A DNA stretch of 31,684 nucleotides from Jimgerdemannia flammicorona (taxonomy: Eukaryota; Mucoromycota; Endogonomycetes; Endogonales; Endogonaceae), in NCBI GenBank assembly GCA_003990745.1, contig RBNI01000412.1, positions 1 to 31,684 on the forward strand, given 5' to 3'. Shown piece after piece: positions 29,426 through 31,684 of the stretch. Within the stretch, counting starts at the first letter, position 1. Each line of letters opens with the position of its first letter. The translations under genes and the position numbers were made by a program. The notes beneath the pieces are model-generated. The model was given only the letters and a program-made list of their open reading frames with translations, was not told the origin of the DNA and searched no databases.

Positions 29426-31684
29426 ATGAACAATACAACTAACATTTTCTCTCTGAATGTAAATGGATTACAGGGCTCTGGGTGGTATAAGAATATTTTT
29501 ACTTAGCTTAAGGGATTGGAGGCTGATCTCTTTCTACTATAGAATGTACATTGTGAGGATAATGTGGATCAAGTTGAGTAGACTAGAAAATGAGGTAGAG
29601 CTACTGTATGGATGGACAAAGTGGCAATTTTGGTACAGAGTGGTAAAGGAGATTTGAGTGGAATCAGGAGCTGGGAAGACTATTTGGTATAGGGGAAATG
29701 GCATCAACCAGGTTAAGAGCTAATAAGAGTTGGCTCTTACTACTGCTCTATGGCTAGGAGTGAGCAGATTACATAGATAAAGAGTCTTTTAGAGGAGAGT
29801 ACATTCTTGAAAGATGGAGTAGATATTCTGAGGAGTGACTTCAATATGGTGTGGGATCTTCAGTTAGATAGAACTGATGGAGAGAGGAGTGCTGGTAGAA
29901 AGAATGGTGGCCTAGACTCATGGGAGGAGGTAGAGAACCTTAGCTCCTTGAGAGATATAGGCTGAATACAGTGGGGAGATAAGAGGATTTACACACACTG
30001 GGTGAATAGCCTAGATATAAGGATTGACTGGATACTGACAGCTGAATGCTGGGGCATGAATATTTGGAGGACTCTGAAGGTAGAGTGGTGCCCATGGTTG
30101 GATCACTGAAGATTGTTAGGGCAGGGGCAGTTTGGGGAGAGTGGAGATAGACCTAGACATTGGTGCCTTAACTCCTCTCTACTGGCTGAGAAGGTATTGT
30201 AGGACCCTTAGACAGAGGACATTTAGGAGAAGATTGCTAGCTGAATACATGAGGGCTTGCCAGTGGATGTCCAGTAGATGAAGTTGAAAGAGGATGTGAG
30301 GATTTACTATAGAGGAGCTGGTAGAGTTGCTGGGAGGTAGAGAAGAAAGAGAGTGAGGGCTGCTTCAAATAGGTTGATTAGACTGCAGATGGAATGGGCT
30401 GAGTTGATAAATTCTGGAGAAGTGGATGATTAGAGGTTAGTGCAGACTAAGCTAAAAGTAGTGGAGTTGTAACAGATATTAAGAGAAGAGAAGGAGACAT
30501 AGATGAAAGAAATGGTAGCTAGATTGAGGTAGTAGGGGCTTAAGGAGAGAGAGAGACTCACTAGGTATTTATCAAGGTTCCTCCAGGTAAAAAGGGTACA
30601 ACATCAATAGGATGGAGTCCTTGATGCAGAGGGGAAAATGGTTCAGAGTATATAACAGATCTTGGGGTTGCTAAAGGAATGGTGGAGGGGTCTGTGAAGT
30701 GAGAAGGAAGGGAGTGCTAATTGGAGACACTCTGGAGAATTGGGAGCTACTGCAAGTGGAGAGCCTGGGGGATTTAATTCTACCAGTCCAAGAGGAGGAG
30801 ATCTAGAGAGTCCTTATGGTAACCAAGCTTGGAATGGTACCAGGAGAGGGGAAATAGTAGTCCTCTGTAACATTGTTCTTCTGAATAGCCAGTGGGTAGG
30901 AGGGCAGGATCTAGGGCTAGTGATCCTATTGTACAAGAATAAGGGGAGGAGGGAGGACTGGAAGAACTGGAGGCCAATCATGCTTCTGAATATAGATAGG
31001 AAGATGGTTACTAAGGTGATTGTAGCAAGATTATAGAAGATTGTCCAATAGGTACTAAGTGAAGAGCAGTGGGGTTTTGTTGGAGATAGACTTATTAGGA
31101 ATGGGACAGCCTGGGTCTATGGCATCATTGAAGGAGTACAGACTAGTGGATTGGATAGGAGACTGGTCTTTTTGGATTAAGAGAAGGTCTATGACCATGT
31201 ACAGCAGGTGTGGTTGGATAAGATACTAGACAGAATAAGAGTTTCTCTGCTATTTTGAGCTTCTATAATAAATCTGTTGGAGGGCAGTAGGGTGGCACTG
31301 TTGTGTAATAGTTACTGGAGTCTGACATTTCTCTTGGGGAGAGGAGTTCCTCAGAGGGATCTACTGTCTCCTATTCTATATACCCTCTCACTAGAACCTT
31401 TAATGGATAGGATTTGGTGAAAAGTAGTAGGACTCTCTATTTATAGTGTAGTGTAGAAGGTGGGGACCTTTGCAGATAACATAGTGATTGGACTTGGATC
31501 AGTGGCAGATGTTGAGGCTCTGAAGGAGACAGTAGAATGGTATAAGGCACACTCTGGAGCAAAACTCAACTAGCATAAGTGTGAGATAATGATGTTGAGA
31601 AATAAGCTAGTGAGAGGGGATATCATTGAAACAATTGTCTCTGCAGGAGAGACAGTGAGATATCTGAGCATCTTTCTTTTTTTT
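29426..31684 (+). pseudogene. LINE ORF2: endonuclease and reverse transcriptase remnant (partial)
   Basis: From ATG 29426 one frame holds to the window end. Endonuclease: MNNTTNIFSLNVNGLQ (N-terminal NxNG), a metal-binding Gln-Glu site degraded to stop-Asn, RSDFNMVWDLQLDRTDG where GDFN is expected, RIYTHWVNSLDIRIDWILTA (30001-30039 region) and CPWLDH where SDH is expected. RT: LVILLYKNKGRREDWKNWRP, IMLLN, LSEEQWGFVGDR, TAWVYGIIEG, LVFLD-stop-EKVYDHVQQ, RGVPQRDLLSPILYTL, and TFADN for the catalytic FADD box (second Asp to Asn). These are the L1/Tad-type EN and RT blocks in order. About two dozen stops, all substitutions. The 3' half, including any RNase H, is outside the window. Confidence 0.85.

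Larger units (their letters stand above)
27340..31684 (+). mobile_element. Tad1/L1-like LINE retrotransposon, 3'-truncated by the window
   Basis: Two reading frames in the usual non-LTR order: ORF1 (about 27570-29393) and ORF2 (29426 to beyond 31684) with an apurinic-type endonuclease followed by reverse transcriptase. Almost no CpG and many in-frame stops, yet ORF2 shows no frameshift over 2.2 kb. The left end is approximate: a readable Ser/Gly-rich segment starts near 27440. The RT continues past the window end. Confidence 0.8.

Overview
This window looks like nuclear DNA of a filamentous fungus, most probably an Agaricomycete-like basidiomycete. It holds one intron-dense, CpG-containing cytochrome P450 gene (10 introns of about 78-110 bases) at the left edge, followed by roughly 27 kb of transposable-element debris. 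The lineage call is inference from gene structure and element types; no rRNA, tRNA or other marker gene is present to confirm it.

Layout. Bases 1-449 carry an odd C9-T9-A9 block and the P450 promoter. The P450 gene (450-3052, +, 545 residues after splicing) is the only gene here that appears intact. Bases 3053-4400 are intergenic with small repeats. A 368-bp retroposed insert with a perfect 19-bp target duplication sits at 4407-4774. A dead Ty3/Gypsy-type element follows (about 5100-10076, +), with dUTPase, reverse transcriptase, RNase H and integrase remnants and a putative 3' LTR. A 77-78-bp minisatellite and a second LTR copy lie at 10140-11417.

From 11420 to 24291 there is a hAT-type DNA transposon (element A) interrupted by a younger copy of the same family (element B, 13248-19802). 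B landed inside A's plus-strand gene and left an 8-bp target duplication. Each copy encodes two convergent genes: a BED-finger/hAT transposase on the minus strand, and on the plus strand a multi-exon protein I cannot assign ('gene X'). Minisatellites fill the space between them in B. After A come more retroelement pieces: an unassigned decayed frame (24511-25413), two poly-A-tailed inserts (ending at 25842 and 26571), a minus-strand Gypsy integrase fragment (26046-26416), and a Tad1/L1-like LINE (about 27340 to the window end, +) with ORF1, an endonuclease and a reverse transcriptase.

The shared theme is decay by C-to-T and G-to-A change. CpG is common in the P450 gene and nearly absent over the TE island. 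Conserved arginines have become TGA, tryptophans or glutamines stops, and catalytic D or E residues N or K, while long stretches keep one reading frame without indels. This matches cytosine-methylation decay or a RIP-like process. Element B is visibly less decayed than element A, which agrees with the nesting order. The most novel-looking item is gene X, the conserved second gene of the hAT family.
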